DNA from: Epiperipatus broadwayi
Lineage: Eukaryota; Onychophora; Udeonychophora; Euonychophora; Peripatidae
Length of the DNA stretch: 64,000 nt
Reading direction: 5' to 3'
Assembly: GCA_028023455.1 (NCBI GenBank)
Contig: JAQFVV010000027.1
Span: forward strand, 10,475,845 to 10,539,844
Part shown: positions 12,620 to 23,178 of the stretch, in pieces
How positions within the stretch are numbered: position 1 is the stretch's first letter
Layout: the number at the start of each line of letters is the position of its first letter
Program-made: the position numbers and the translations under genes
Notes under the pieces: generated by a model
Seen by the model: the letters and a program-made list of their open reading frames with translations, nothing else
Databases searched by the model: none
What the model was told of the DNA's origin: nothing

Positions 12620-13483
12620 ATTTCCTTTTATATACTGGTTTCAACAATAAACCACATTCCTTCCCATATTTCTTATTCATATTCCTCATTATCTTTTTAA
12701 TCTTAAAAAAAGTACTTTTTGACACTTTATACCCACTATACATAAATTCCTTCTTCTTTTCTTTTTTTTTCCCTCAACTTTCTCTCAATTTTGTCTATAT
12801 TCTTTTTTCCACATAATTTATTAATAATCTTAATTGGATAATGATTTTTTACTGTTTCATTTTTTACACACTCCATTTCTTCCCTAAATAACCCCTCCTA
12901 TGAACATAAATTAATTCCTCTATTTTATTATTAACAATATTAATCTTATGTATGTATTCAATATCTGATTCCCAATTACTCAATAATCCACAAAAAGTAT
13001 CTTTTCTAAAAATACTAGTCTCAATCCCTAATCTATAATTTTTTATAACTTTTTAAATTTTAACATCCATATAATTAATTGAATTATTTATTTCTTTTTT
13101 AATTGTAAATTTTATGTCTTCCTCAATTGAATTAATATATTTTAAAAAACATTCTGATTTTCTTTCATTCCCATTAAATACCAAAAAAATAATCATCAAT
13201 ATATCTCACATAAAATATAGATTTGTATCTAGTATCATCAAAATATCTTTTTTCAAAAAAATCCATATATAATGATGCCAGTAAACCACTTAAACAGTTT
13301 CCCATACTCAGACTTTTACATTGTTTATAATATTTCCCATTGTATACAAATATAACATTCTTACAGCATACACTCAACATGGCATATAATAAATGACTTT
13401 CTATTTTAATATTTTTATTACCATCCTTGATATACATTTCCATAATTACTTCAAATAATATACATTTCCTTAATTACTTCAAC

Positions 13484-14584
13484 AGCTTTATATTAAAATA
13501 GAAAGTTATTTATTATATGCCATGTTGAGTGTATGCTATAAGGATATTATATTTGTATACAATGGGAAATATTATAAACAGTGTAAAGGTCTGAGTATGG
13601 GAAACTGTTTAAGTGGTTTACTGGCATCATTATATATGGATTTTTTTGAAAAAAGATATTTTGGTGATACTAGATACAACCTATATTTTATGTGAGATAT
13701 ATTGATGATTATTTTTTGGTATTTAATGATGAAAGAAAATCTGAATGTTTTTTAAAATATATTAATTGAATTGAGGAAAACATAAAATTTACAATGGAAA
13801 AAGAAATAAATAATTCAATTAATTATATGGATGTTAAAATTAAAAAAAGTTATAAAAAATTATAGAGTAGGGATTGAGACTAGTATTTTTAGAAAAGATA
13901 CTTTTTATGGATTATTGAGTAATTGGGAATCAGATATTGAATACATACATAAGATTAATATTGTTAATAATAGAATAGTTAGAGGAAATAATTTATGTTC
14001 AGAGGAGGGGTTATTTAGGGAAGAAATGGAGTGTGTAAAAAATGAGGCAGTAAGAAATGATTATCCAATTAAGATTATTAATAAATTATGTGGAAAAAAG
14101 AATATAGACAAAATTGAGAGAAAGTTGAGAAAGAAAAAAAGAAGGAATTTATGTATAGTGGGTATAAAGTGTCAAAAAGTACTTGTTTAAGATTAAAAAG
14201 ATAATGAGGGATATGAATAAGAAATATGGGAAGGAATGTGGTTTATTGTTGAAACCAGTATATAAAAGGAAGTATAATTTAGGTAATATGATAAAAAATA
14301 GGAATGTTAAAAATATGAATGGTATTTATAAAATAGAGTGTGTGGATTGTAAAAAAGATAATAAAGATGTATCATATATTGGTACAACAAAGTTCAAATT
14401 AGAGACAAGATTGAAACAGCATTTGAGAGATAAGAATTCTAATGTAAATATACATAGTAAGGAAGTTGGACATACAGATTTTAAGATTAAAATGTTGGAG
14501 GGGGTTAAATTATATAAAGAAAAAATGGTAAAAGAGAGTTTATATATAAAAAGATATAACCCTGTTTTGACTAAAATTGGATAA
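13484..14584 (+). pseudogene. PLE reverse transcriptase/GIY-YIG gene (right copy)
   Basis: The order is reverse transcriptase then GIY-YIG, as in the left copy. RT residues can be followed through GNYKQ-like and MGNCLSGLLASLYMD segments to about 13,680. There a one-base loss (AAATCT in the left copy, AACCT here) shifts the frame just before YIDD. A second loss in the T run near 13,715 follows. The frame reopens at 13,831 with YRVGIETSIFRKDTFYGLLS, typical of the PLE thumb region. It shifts again near 14,180 (a shorter T run than the left copy) and is then intact to 14,584 through GIYKIECVDCKK, SYIGTT and GH. The 5' half of the gene is absent. Confidence 0.8.
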
Positions 14585-14870
14585 GTAATGCATAAAGAAT
14601 TATTTTTGGAAATAAATCTAATTTTGAAGGATATAGGAAAGAAGAAGGAAATAAGTGTTTTATTGTAACAATTGGATTTTAAATAAAAGAAAATGTAAAA
14701 AGGGAAAGTTTTTTTGAGAAGGGAGGCAAGTAAGTGTGGTGTATATTTTATGTTTTAATTTAATTTATTTTAATGTATTTTATTTATTTTAATTTTTATG
14801 GGGTTTATATATTTTTTTGGTCTTTTTGTTTTTATTATGTGGAGTTTATTATAATGTAATATGTTTTTTA

Positions 14871-14924
14871 TAGATCCTTGAAAATGACTATAAAGTAAAA
14901 ATAGTGAAATGTTGGAACAAGTGG
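14871..14924 (+). other. Hammerhead-like motif in the 3' region of the right PLE copy
   Basis: Counterpart of the minus-strand motif at 10,869-10,924: CCTTGAAAATGACTAT, loop, AATAGTGAAATGTTGGAACAAG. It lies about 290 bases after the GIY-YIG stop codon. Core positions are substituted and stem II is one base shorter than in the left copy. Confidence 0.4.
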
Positions 14925-15092
14925 ATATATATACAAGAAATAAAGTTTTTATAAAGAAAAGAGGAAAATGAGACTTTTAATTGTTTAAAGTGTTTTAATT
15001 ATAGAATTATATGGTTATATGTAATGTATATTTTGAAAAGAAAAAAAGGATGGAGTGGTGATTAGACGGTTTTAAACAGAAGTAAATGGATT

Positions 15093-15106
15093 TATCTTCT
15101 TATCTC
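15093..15106. repeat. Right 14-bp target-site duplication of the PLE dimer
   Basis: TATCTTCTTATCTC, identical to 9,817-9,830 on the other side of the dimer. Confidence 0.65.
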
Positions 15107-15291
15107 TTCAAGTTTTGTGATTACATATGAGTAGCAGCTGTCCATCTATCATGATTAAATCTTTCCTGCACTTCTCCAACTAAGTTCTTCTCACTTCATT
15201 TAACCATTTTCCCAACAACTCTGTAGGCACATATTTTGTATATCACTGATATTGCAGTAACAGATCTCTAATTAACTATTGTCATTACTTT

Positions 15292-15735
15292 TGGAAGTCG
15301 AACTGTGATAATGCGATATTACTTTTAAATATTATAAATCGCTGCACACTTACAGTGAATCACTTAAGTTTAGAGTGCATTTTTATAAATACACCAACTT
15401 TCAATGACCATGCTAAATCAGTGCTTGAGTCTATTGGGTGCCTGATGTTATAATCAAATTTTGAATTATACAAATCTATTTAACCTATCACAGGAGAAAG
15501 ACAGTGTCTCATTTTTAACCACCAACAATCAGACAAGTATGACTTATAAATGTAAATCTATTATTATAAAGTGTTGAAAATCTTGCAATTATTAGATTGG
15601 AAGTCGAACTCCGATAATACGTTATTTATAATGCAGAGATTTATAATATTTAAAAGTAGTGCATTATTGGAGTTTGACTTCCGATCTAATAATTTCAAGA
15701 TTTCCAGTGCTTTATAATAATAGATTTTGCTTATA
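15292..15735. mobile_element. Palindromic MITE-like repeat
   Basis: Arms of roughly 80 bases face each other at about 15,545-15,620 and 15,645-15,735. They share GGAAGTC(G/A)AACTCC(G/A)ATAAT and a flanking CTATTATTATAAAG. A third partial copy of the same end (GGAAGTCGAACTGTGATAAT) lies at 15,295, suggesting a nested or duplicated insertion. No ORF is present. The superfamily is not clear. Confidence 0.55.
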
Positions 15736-15739
15736 AGTA

Positions 15740-17500
15740 ACTATTTCACTTTTGTATTATACAAATATCTGGAAATTTTGTCTTTTTATTAAAGTATTAA
15801 AATATGATAATAAATTTGACATTGTCATAACTTCCAAATTCATCCGCTTCTTTGCTACTTATTCACCAAATCTCTTACCATCCACTTTTTAAGTACTCCA
15901 TTCAATTCATTTACCATTTGTACTTCATTCAGTCTCATATTTAAAGTTTCCCCTCCCCCCATTTTCATTACATAATTATTTTAAAACAACTGTATTCATA
16001 TCAATAGTCACATTCTTTTTCTTCATCATTCCATAATAATTTTTTTGACATTATATTCCTTCTTTTTATACATTTCCAAAAAAAAATTATTTCCATTTCT
16101 TTCATTTTTATTTATGTTTTTCCTATAATTTATTATATAATTTTATTCCATCTCTATAATTATCCTTTTTAGCCAGCTTTTTTTTACTTAAATGATTTTC
16201 TCATTTTTTATTAATATTTTTTTCACTTTTCGTATGTTTAATAATATATTTATATTCTCTGCATGTTTCTTTTTCTTTTTAACACTTTTAGTAATTCTCA
16301 GTTTTCTATTCCATTTAATATTTTGTACAGACTTATCTAGAACTATATTTTCATTTTTTCTACTCATGACATCAATCATTATAAACACATCAAATTCTTT
16401 CACCCTTTTTTTCCAAAGCTATTTGATAATTTATTTAAGATTATTTTTTATTATTCACATTACTTTATTTTTTCTATTTTTACTATTACTTCCCATTATA
16501 TTTTTAATCATCTGTATTATAAAAAATAAATTGTGATTTCTATTATATGGTTAACCCTTTTACAAAATTTTAATTTTTTTGTATTTTGTTCATTTTTTTA
16601 TATATTAATATCTAACTAATGTCTAATACAAATTATTTCTATATCAAATATGTTGTCCTTTACATAATTTGTTAAATTTTCAATGTTTAAGTCACCTTTT
16701 TATTAGAATTTTACCATTATATATTGCTTATAATACTTCTTTCATATATACTTCAATGCAAACAAATTTTCTTAAAAAACTGCTTTATTTTCTCTACAGT
16801 TTCAACCATCCAGTGTCTTCATCAGAGCTATGAGATCCTTTAAACTATTATTATTGTTGTTCTGTTATTATTATTATAACTATTATTATTCTTTTCTTGA
16901 AAGTCTGAATATCTATAGTTAAACATTCACAAATTTTATTGTCCCATTTTACAGTTTGCATATCTCTAGTGGTGAATTCTTTGAATTCTAATTTTATCTC
17001 AACCACATCCATTCTTCACACTTAATAATTTTTTTTTAAAATATCTTTTCAGACTATCCTGATCTTTTATCATCTTGAATATTAATATTCAATTTTAATA
17101 ATTTTCCTCTTTATTTCTTGTTTCTTTGTATAGATTCTTTTGATTTTTTCCTTTCATGTTATATTTATACTTCATTGTTTCATCTTCACTTTGATAGTTT
17201 ATTATTTTGTTTTCATAAATTACCATTATCTCAATTTCCTGTATATTTCTTGAAGAAACACTTTTTTATATATTCATTTATCTTGCAATATGATTATTAG
17301 TAAATGACTATGGTCCCTTTGTTTATCTTTTGTATAAACTCTATCATTAATTCATCTTTTTAAAATTTCTATATTTTAAAATCGTATGCCTCTTTATACA
17401 TTTATTTTATGTAAACATTTTTATAAATCAAATTGCATAATGCTTCATCTTTCTGCTTTGATATATGTATGTCATTTTTACTAAAAAGCATTTACTTGTA
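15740..17500. other. No gene seen; T-rich plus strand
   Basis: The plus strand is strongly pyrimidine-rich here. Overlapping open frames on both strands at 16,188-16,536 are composition effects (F/L/I/S or K/N/I runs) without domains. Confidence 0.55.
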
Positions 17501-17503
17501 ATA

Positions 17504-17552
17504 AAGGTTCGCGTCCTGGATGATGCTATGACATATGAAAAAAAAAAAGGAA
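17504..17552 (+). mobile_element. Truncated tRNA-derived SINE (3' end)
   Basis: GGTTCGCGTCCTGG is a B-box-like sequence. It is followed by ATGCTATGACATATG and an A run, the same 3' end as the SINEs at 33.3 and 38.6 kb. The tRNA-like 5' half is missing. The HH-A repeat begins about 25 bases downstream. Confidence 0.6.
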
Positions 17553-17574
17553 TCTTATCTAAGAATCTAATTAA

Positions 17575-17765
17575 AACAGGCAAAACTCTCCATACAGTAG
17601 CGCCACTCAGTGCAAGCCAGAGTAATCAGTGGATGCCAGAAGGCTTGTGCATAAAATACCTATCTATTGCCTACTCATCCAATATCCCCAGACTAGTTTC
17701 TAGCTTGTGGCTTTCGACAATGAGTGAAGATCTAATTGCAGTGCTTTCAGATCCAATGCTATTGT
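17575..17765 (-). mobile_element. HH-A repeat copy (degenerate hammerhead-like)
   Basis: The segment from GGCAAAACTCTCCATACAG to TGCAGTGCTTTCAGATCC matches the HH-A units at 23.0, 50.7 and 51.2 kb. On the minus strand the motif reads CATTGTCGAAAGCCACAAGCTAGAAACTAGTCTGGGG: GAAAC and TAGTC are kept, but CTGACGA has decayed. A 137-codon open frame on the other strand is fortuitous. Confidence 0.65.
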
Positions 17766-17865
17766 ATCCACATCCAAAGTGGTTTTTGACTTTTGTCTTT
17801 GTCAATAGAAATTTACAATTTAAAGCTGGAATTAATGCTCTTATGCATCTACCAATCAGTCTCTC

Positions 17866-17957
17866 TTTTTTTTTTTAATATGTCAAAGCGTTGACCGGGA
17901 AGCGAATCCGGATCGGCTGTTTAGAAGGCAGTTACGCTAACCGCTAGACCACCAAAA
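17866..17957 (-). mobile_element. tRNA-derived SINE
   Basis: On the minus strand the unit starts GTTTTGGTGGTCTAGCGG (A box), has an anticodon-stem-like CTGCCTTCTAAACAG, then GGATTCGCTTCCCGG (B box). It ends CTTTGACATATT and an A tract. Length and 3' end match the other SINEs here, with a different head sequence. Confidence 0.65.
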
Positions 17958-18599
17958 CTAATAAATAGCCTGAAATTCAAACGCAGAAGATTTGAATCAG
18001 TGAAAATTTAGTTTATAATTATATAGATCTAACAGCAGGTCAGCAATTGTGCATATTAATAATCTAAATTATATAATAACTATGGTTGCCTTTCAGACTT
18101 TGGCTGTGAAGGTTAAAAGAGAAAGTCATAAGAAGAGTTTAATTTTATATTTTTCTAGTAGATATAGTTTTATTCACATATACTTTTATTTGTTGTTTAT
18201 ATAGGATTTAAAAATAAAACTCACGTTTTTCTATACATAATCGGTTTTTTTTTTATATAAAGAAAGGTCAAAGGTTACTGGTGATTTTTTTTAAGTTGTT
18301 CCCTCTCGCTTCGACATATCTTAAAATATCATTTTAAAAAAAAAAAATTCAAAAAATTAAAAATAAAAAAGATTTATTTGAATAATATAAATTTAATCCC
18401 CGCATTTTGATTGCTTCTTTTTATCAACACTCATGTCATAGTAAATATGATTTTAATTTTAAATAGAATCAATTTTCCAGAGGGTAGGCGAGCTGCTGAT
18501 GTATTAACTAAAAACATCTTTTAGAAATTACTATTGATAAAAATAAGAAATTACCTTTCAAACACATTTTATTTGCATTTAAAATATATTAAAATCAAT

Positions 18600-18930
18600 T
18601 CATTAGTAGAAAATTCATAATGATAATGACGTCAGATGACGTAACAACGAAAGTAATCTGGGTAAATTAAAAAAGGGTCAAATATATTTCATGAATTAAT
18701 GAAAAGATATTTTATCATTTTATAAAAATAATGTATTCATATGCTTAGTTATTCTGGAAAATGTGATCTTTACGCACCTTTGTGGTAGTATCATTCAATT
18801 AAGCAAAATGAGATTTAAGTTTTCTTAGTTGCGGGAGGGAGGAGAGGAGTATAAATTGGAGAATTAATTAAACTTGAAAAAAGCTTCATTTTGCTGTAGA
18901 TCAATCTTACAAGGCTCACACATGGGTAAG
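18600..18930 (+). promoter_or_regulatory. Candidate promoter and first exon
   Basis: A perfect CRE palindrome (TGACGTCA, 18,627) and a CRE half site (ATGACGTAA) lie about 220 bases upstream of a TATA box (TATAAATT, 18,851). About 70 bases past the TATA, ACATGG is followed directly by GTAAGA, a near-consensus splice donor with the boundary after base 18,925. If real, the first exon would hold only the start codon plus one base. No downstream exon was identified. The elements are visible; promoter function is inferred. Confidence 0.3.
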
Positions 18931-19293
18931 AATCGCGTTTGCACACGTTAAATACGGAACACATGAAATAAAATTTGTAAATTAAAACAAAATGAATTAT
19001 AAAATTATGTTTGATAAAGGATACCGAACACTAAAAATAAAAATAAAAAATATAATTATTTACACTTTTACCTTTTTATTTACATATTAACTCTCCTGAT
19101 TTTGGTAGCCACAAAGTAACTTGTAGTAATTTTCTCTCCACGTGGTAAATAACTAATATTATTTCTTGTAGTTTAATTTTCACTGCACCACTCTCATGCG
19201 AAATAGAGACTGGTTTCTGTTCACTTTTAATCCTTTGTGGGGTGGTGTAATCATAAACATATAGCCAAAGATATGTGAAAAAATGTATTATTC

Positions 19294-19335
19294 CCAAGAT
19301 GCACATTTCGTGCTGAACTAGCAATCATCAGTTGG
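19294..19335 (-). ncRNA. Hammerhead-like ribozyme motif, intact core (HH-C)
   Basis: The minus strand reads in order: CCAA (stem I), CTGATGA, one T, TGCT-agttc-AGCA (stem II), one C, GAA, ATG-TG-CAT (stem III), C at the cleavage position, TTGG (stem I). All invariant residues of the hammerhead core are present. Stem III is 3 bp with a 2-base loop, so folding as a dimer is likelier than as a monomer, as described for small hammerheads of PLEs. The unpaired T and C flanking stem II are not in the textbook structure. Self-cleavage is inferred only. Confidence 0.55.
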
Positions 19336-19491
19336 TCCAGATCACAATCTCTTACACAGATGTTTATCTGATCAGCATTTATATAGATATTATAATCAAT
19401 TCCTACAGTTTAATTGATAAGTGTTAAATTTATTTCTTCACTATTTTGACACAAACTACTTACTGGAAGTATATCAATAATTTTAAATGTC

Positions 19492-19597
19492 TTTTTTTTC
19501 TTCTCATGTGTCATAGCATCAGCCAGGAAGTGAACCCTCTAACCCAGGACAACTGCTTGTAAAACAGCTGTCACTGATCTTTCGACCACCAATGCTT
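19492..19597 (-). mobile_element. tRNA-derived SINE inserted in the HH-C array
   Basis: The minus strand carries GCATTGGTGGTCGAAAG (A box), CAGCTGTTTTACAAGCAG, GGGTTCACTTCCTGG (B box), and ATGCTATGACACATGAG with an A-rich tail. It is closely related to the SINE at 38.5 kb. It separates array units 1 and 2, so it inserted after the array formed. Confidence 0.7.
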
Positions 19598-20121
19598 GAT
19601 ATTTCTGTAGTGTAATTTTCACTCCACCACTCTCATGGATTGTAGGGACTGCTTTCTATCTGTTTTTAATACCTTATAGAGGAGTGTAATAATAAATGTA
19701 TGACCAAAGATGTGAAAAGGATGTATGATCCTCCAGATGCACATTTTGTGTTGAACCAGTTCTGCACTCAATAGTTGGCTCAGATCACAAACTCTTATAC
19801 ATATCTTTGTCATTGTTTAGTATATATAAATAGCCAATTATTGCAGTTTAATACGTAAGTGTCAACCTTTTACTGTCATCACAATTTTGACACAAATCAT
19901 ATTTAATGAATAATGATTCTGCAGTATAATTTTCACTTCATCACTCTCACACAAGATAGAGAGTGGTTTCTATGTGCCTTTAACACCATGTGGGGTGGTG
20001 TAATCATAAACATAGTTCAATGAATGATGACTAAAAATTATTAATATATTTCCATCCAGTGGTTTGGATCAAAATTGTGAGGGGAATAAGTTTGACATTT
20101 ATCACTTAAACTATAGTAATT

Positions 20122-20199
20122 ACTATCTATCTATCTATCTATCTATCCATACATCCATACATATCTATCCATATATCCATACATCCATCTATCTATATA
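20122..20199. repeat. Tetranucleotide microsatellite
   Basis: (ATCT)n grading into (ATCC/ATAC)n on the plus strand. Confidence 0.9.
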
Positions 20200-20339
20200 A
20201 AATTTAAATGCATGTATATTTTATATACTAAATTTAATGTAGTAAGTGATTTGAATGCAGACTTTTCAGCTCTTGACAACTATCCAATCCAACTTATGCA
20301 ATTGAAACATATGGCCACATATACATGAAAAAGATAAAT

Positions 20340-20420
20340 TATCTTCAATATATATGCTGAATCAACACTCATCAGTTGGTCCAGTTCATCATCTCCCACA
20401 CACATATACAATCAGTGTTC
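20340..20420 (-). mobile_element. HH-C fragment
   Basis: The minus strand has GGACCAACTGATGA, then a 5-bp stem II (TGTTG-att-CAGCA), but ATAT where GAAA should be. The CTGATGA half is intact and the other half is lost. Confidence 0.5.
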
Positions 20421-20429
20421 AGTTTATAT

Positions 20430-22970
20430 TAATATAGCAAATCTTCAAACTTTAATAGACAGGCTTCAATCTCCACTATCCTCCAACTCTTCAGCTATCC
20501 ATATCATTAAAAATCTGAAGATGGAATGTTCAAAGCCCTTCTTAATGCCAATATTATTGTCATACTCATGTTGGGTTTTAAGTCACTCTGACCTGTCATG
20601 TATATAGGACCATAACATATGTAGCCATGTGTTTCCATTGTATAATAGTTTTATACTGTAATTTAAAAAAAAAATATTTGTGCTGTTATTCTAATAACAG
20701 ACATATTGTTAACTGAAAATAGAATGAATGGAATTCACTTATTATGACTGTTTTTGTTTTCTCCCCTTTTGAAGAAAAGCAATCACTTCTGTATTTAGGG
20801 TAATAAAGTAATCGACTTACATTCAAATTATTTAATAAATATTATGAAGAATTAAAACATTTTGCATATTATAAAATGGAAAAATAAAATATTCCTGCAA
20901 AAATAATTTTATTTAAATTGATTTTAAATTAACTTTGCCTATAATAATATTTAAAAATCCAGTGAGCTCTTTTCTCTCACCAAATGTTCCTAAGAAGACT
21001 GCTACCATTATGAATGTAACATTTGAAATACATATCTTCATCCTGCAGAATATTTTTAGAATTTTGGATAAATATAATTTAAAGAAGTATTTTCCTGCAA
21101 AATATTTATTTATTACAACTAATTAAGATAATATCTATGATGAATTAATTTGGAAACTTATATTCAAATATTAAGTAATATTTACTGCAACTTGATAAAT
21201 ATGTATTGTAAACCCCATATATATTTATTTAGTCAATGAATGGTCATACATGTATCTTATTATCTTCTAACACAATTATTTGAAATTTTATTAAGGATAT
21301 ACAAGAGGCAGTTCTATATTTTATAATTTATATACTAAGTTGTGGTATTATAATTATATTGCATTTTATGATGGATTTGTTTGCTGTCCACAAGACTTTA
21401 TTGCCAAATATCCCTATTCATGATTCAGTTTAATGGTGAATGATTAAAGAAGACTGAAAAAGAACTTTTATTTATTTTATTGTTTATTTTAAATGGTAAA
21501 AGGTTGAATTTTTTTTGTATGTATGACTTTTGCATACCATGTTTTATTTTAGGCACATCTTATTTTACATTTTATATGCTATATTTTGAATTAAAGTTCT
21601 CAGAATAGCAATCTATTATATTTGTGTATTTTGAAACAGCTTTTGCATATGAGCCATTTATTTATAAAGGTATATTCTGTATGCTGAATAGGCAGATGTA
21701 TGTTTCTATTATTTATTTCATGCTCATTTTTGCCTAATTTTATTCAAGTCATATTTGGAATTAATATTATTTATCATCTTTCACATCCATTAGTTGTAGT
21801 ATTTTAGCTGGAGATAATAACTTAGTCTCTCTATTTTAGAAATACTTATTTATGCCAATGTATGTAGAAATAGTATTAGGCTTTTACATTTATTGTCCTA
21901 GTAATATGCACATACACATATTTTGGAGATAGTAGCTTAGACTCTCTATTTTAGGCCAATCTAATATTTTGTTCCTGATGTATTTTTCCTGACAGTGACA
22001 AAATCCTAGGTTTTTTTCTTATTAACCCTCAAAAGTAGGTGCATTTTTATAAGCTATGCTACTGTACTTTTTGCTTCGCCTTACTAAGTTATTTGTAGAT
22101 GGATTTTGCTTGTTGTTAATGATATTGTAAAGCATGTGTAATATTTTACCGTGTCTTTGTCTGGCACTTAGATTTTTTTATAAAGGTATTGAGGAATTCT
22201 AATTTACCTCTTATAGCATTTTTGGCTGATCTAAATGTGAATGATTTATTAATGTGTAAGTCCTAAATTTGAGTTGTACTAATTATGACCAAATATAAGT
22301 AATTATTTTTCAAATTTGTAAAATGATATTTTAGGCATAAATAGACAATGTATATCTTTCTTATCACTCCTTCAACACTATATTGATAAGCTTTTATTTT
22401 TAGTTTGTTAAATATTCATAATAGGGACACTACTTATAAAGGTTATTATCATTGTATAAATGCATTGATAAATGAGATCTTTTTGATAATTAAACAATAA
22501 AAAGTTATTTTAATCTTCTGGATTATTTTTGCTTAATCCAATTGAATTTATTTATTTTTCTTTGATAATCTACTGTCATAAATTTTAAGAAAGTAACATT
22601 TGTAAGGATCTTTGAATTATGGATTCAGAATATATTTAGTATTTGTGATTTTGTATTTGTTTTCTGTAAATAAATATTTGTTTTATTTAAGAAATTTCTC
22701 ATAATTATCTGTTCATATCATTCCACTTATCAACCAGAAATCATTCCACTTATGAACCAAAAATTTAAATAGTCATGTAAAATATTATTAAATTATTTTG
22801 AGTATTTTGTAAAAGTATACATCAGCATTGGAACTAATAAAAAACAATTTATTGAATTATATTTGATATTATAATTAACTTAAGAAAGATATATTTGATT
22901 AACTTAAGAAAGATATATTTGAGCCAATAAACATCACATGACTACCTCCTCTTATACTTGTCTATAACTG
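20430..22970. other. No gene seen; AT-rich DNA
   Basis: Only short open frames without domains were seen. A 27-bp unit (AACTTAAGAAAGATATATTTG...) is tandemly duplicated at 22,872-22,925, and ATCATTCCACTTAT(C/G)AACC is repeated at about 22,708 and 22,731. Confidence 0.5.
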
Positions 22971-23088
22971 TTGTTAAAACAGGCAAAACTCACTATATAT
23001 ATATTGCCACACACAGCAAGCTAGAGTAATTAATGGGTTCCAAAAGTCTTGTGCATAAAATTCCCATCTAATGCCTACTCATCTAATA

Positions 23089-23130
23089 TTCCCAGACTAG
23101 TTTCTGGCTTATGGCCTTCGTCAGTGAGAA
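23089..23130 (-). ncRNA. Hammerhead-like ribozyme motif, intact core (HH-A, left arm)
   Basis: The minus strand reads TTCTCA (stem I), CTGACGA, one A, GGC-cataa-GCC (stem II), one A, GAAAC, TAGTC, TGGGAA (stem I). Stem I pairs over six positions (one G-T). ACTAGT is palindromic, so stem III is two pairs and would favour a dimer. Relative to the 50.8 kb copy, the fifth stem I pair has changed from C-G to T-A on both strands. Confidence 0.5.
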
Positions 23131-23143
23131 GCCTTGGATCTGA

Positions 23144-23178
23144 CTGATGAAGGCCATAAGCCAGAAACTAGTCTGGGG
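23144..23178 (+). other. Second HH-A core in the right arm of the foldback
   Basis: CTGATGA, GGC-cataa-GCC, GAAACTAGTC and TGGGG are present, but the upstream strand of stem I is lost at the palindrome centre. Confidence 0.45.

Larger units (their letters stand above)
11298..13483 (-). pseudogene. PLE reverse transcriptase/GIY-YIG gene, interrupted (left copy)
   Basis: On the minus strand the reverse transcriptase core is open at 13,174-13,443 with SLSMGNCLSGLLASLYMD (motif B region) and YVRYIDDYFF, whose YIDD is the catalytic motif C. After frame breaks, a connector (KYGKECGLLLKPVYKRKY) precedes the LINE insertion at 11,556-12,619. The GIY-YIG nuclease follows at 11,298-11,540 with GIYKIECLDCKK, SYIGTT, a TRLKQHLRD segment and GH. 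A complete PLE would copy itself by target-primed synthesis, using this nuclease to nick DNA. Here the gene is split by the LINE, truncated at the 5' end and carries stops (for example at 13,055), so it is inactive. Confidence 0.8.
9831..15092. mobile_element. Inverted (head-to-head) Penelope-like element dimer
   Basis: A minus-strand PLE copy (9,831 to about 13,483, including nested insertions) abuts a plus-strand copy (about 13,484-15,092) with their truncated 5' ends facing. Arms match closely once the insertions are removed: the sequence around 13,174-13,443 is mirrored at 13,485-13,760, and 11,090-11,550 is mirrored at 14,270-14,740. A 24-bp segment (TATACATTTCC..TTACTTCAA) is tandemly duplicated at the junction (13,431 and 13,460). 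The right copy extends about 78 bases further 3' than the left. Both copies encode reverse transcriptase followed by GIY-YIG, the canonical Penelope order, and both carry frameshifts or stops. Partial, inverted and 5'-truncated arrangements are typical of PLEs. Confidence 0.8.
19060..20120 (-). mobile_element. HH-C repeat array, about 315-bp period
   Basis: Three units start at 19,167, 19,606 and 19,920 with TGTAG/TGCAGTxTAATTTTCAC. Each continues through CCACTCTCA, a GGxGTGTAAT block and, in the first two, a hammerhead-like motif. Spacing is 314 bp between units 2 and 3, and 439 bp between 1 and 2, where a SINE accounts for the extra ~125 bp. The third unit lacks the hammerhead part. Tandem units of this size with a hammerhead-type motif are the known architecture of retrozyme-like and satellite elements in animals. 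No protein is encoded. Confidence 0.65.

Noticed and set aside
12193-12743. Minus-strand open frames opposite the LINE
   Set aside because: Antisense shadows of the reverse transcriptase. The part beyond 12,620 is PLE connector sequence already covered.
16188-16536. Overlapping open frames on both strands
   Set aside because: Low-complexity F/L/I or K/N/I runs due to strand composition, with no domain.
17465-17878. 137-codon plus-strand open frame
   Set aside because: It runs across a SINE tail and an HH-A repeat copy in antisense; the same sequence elsewhere is broken in all frames.
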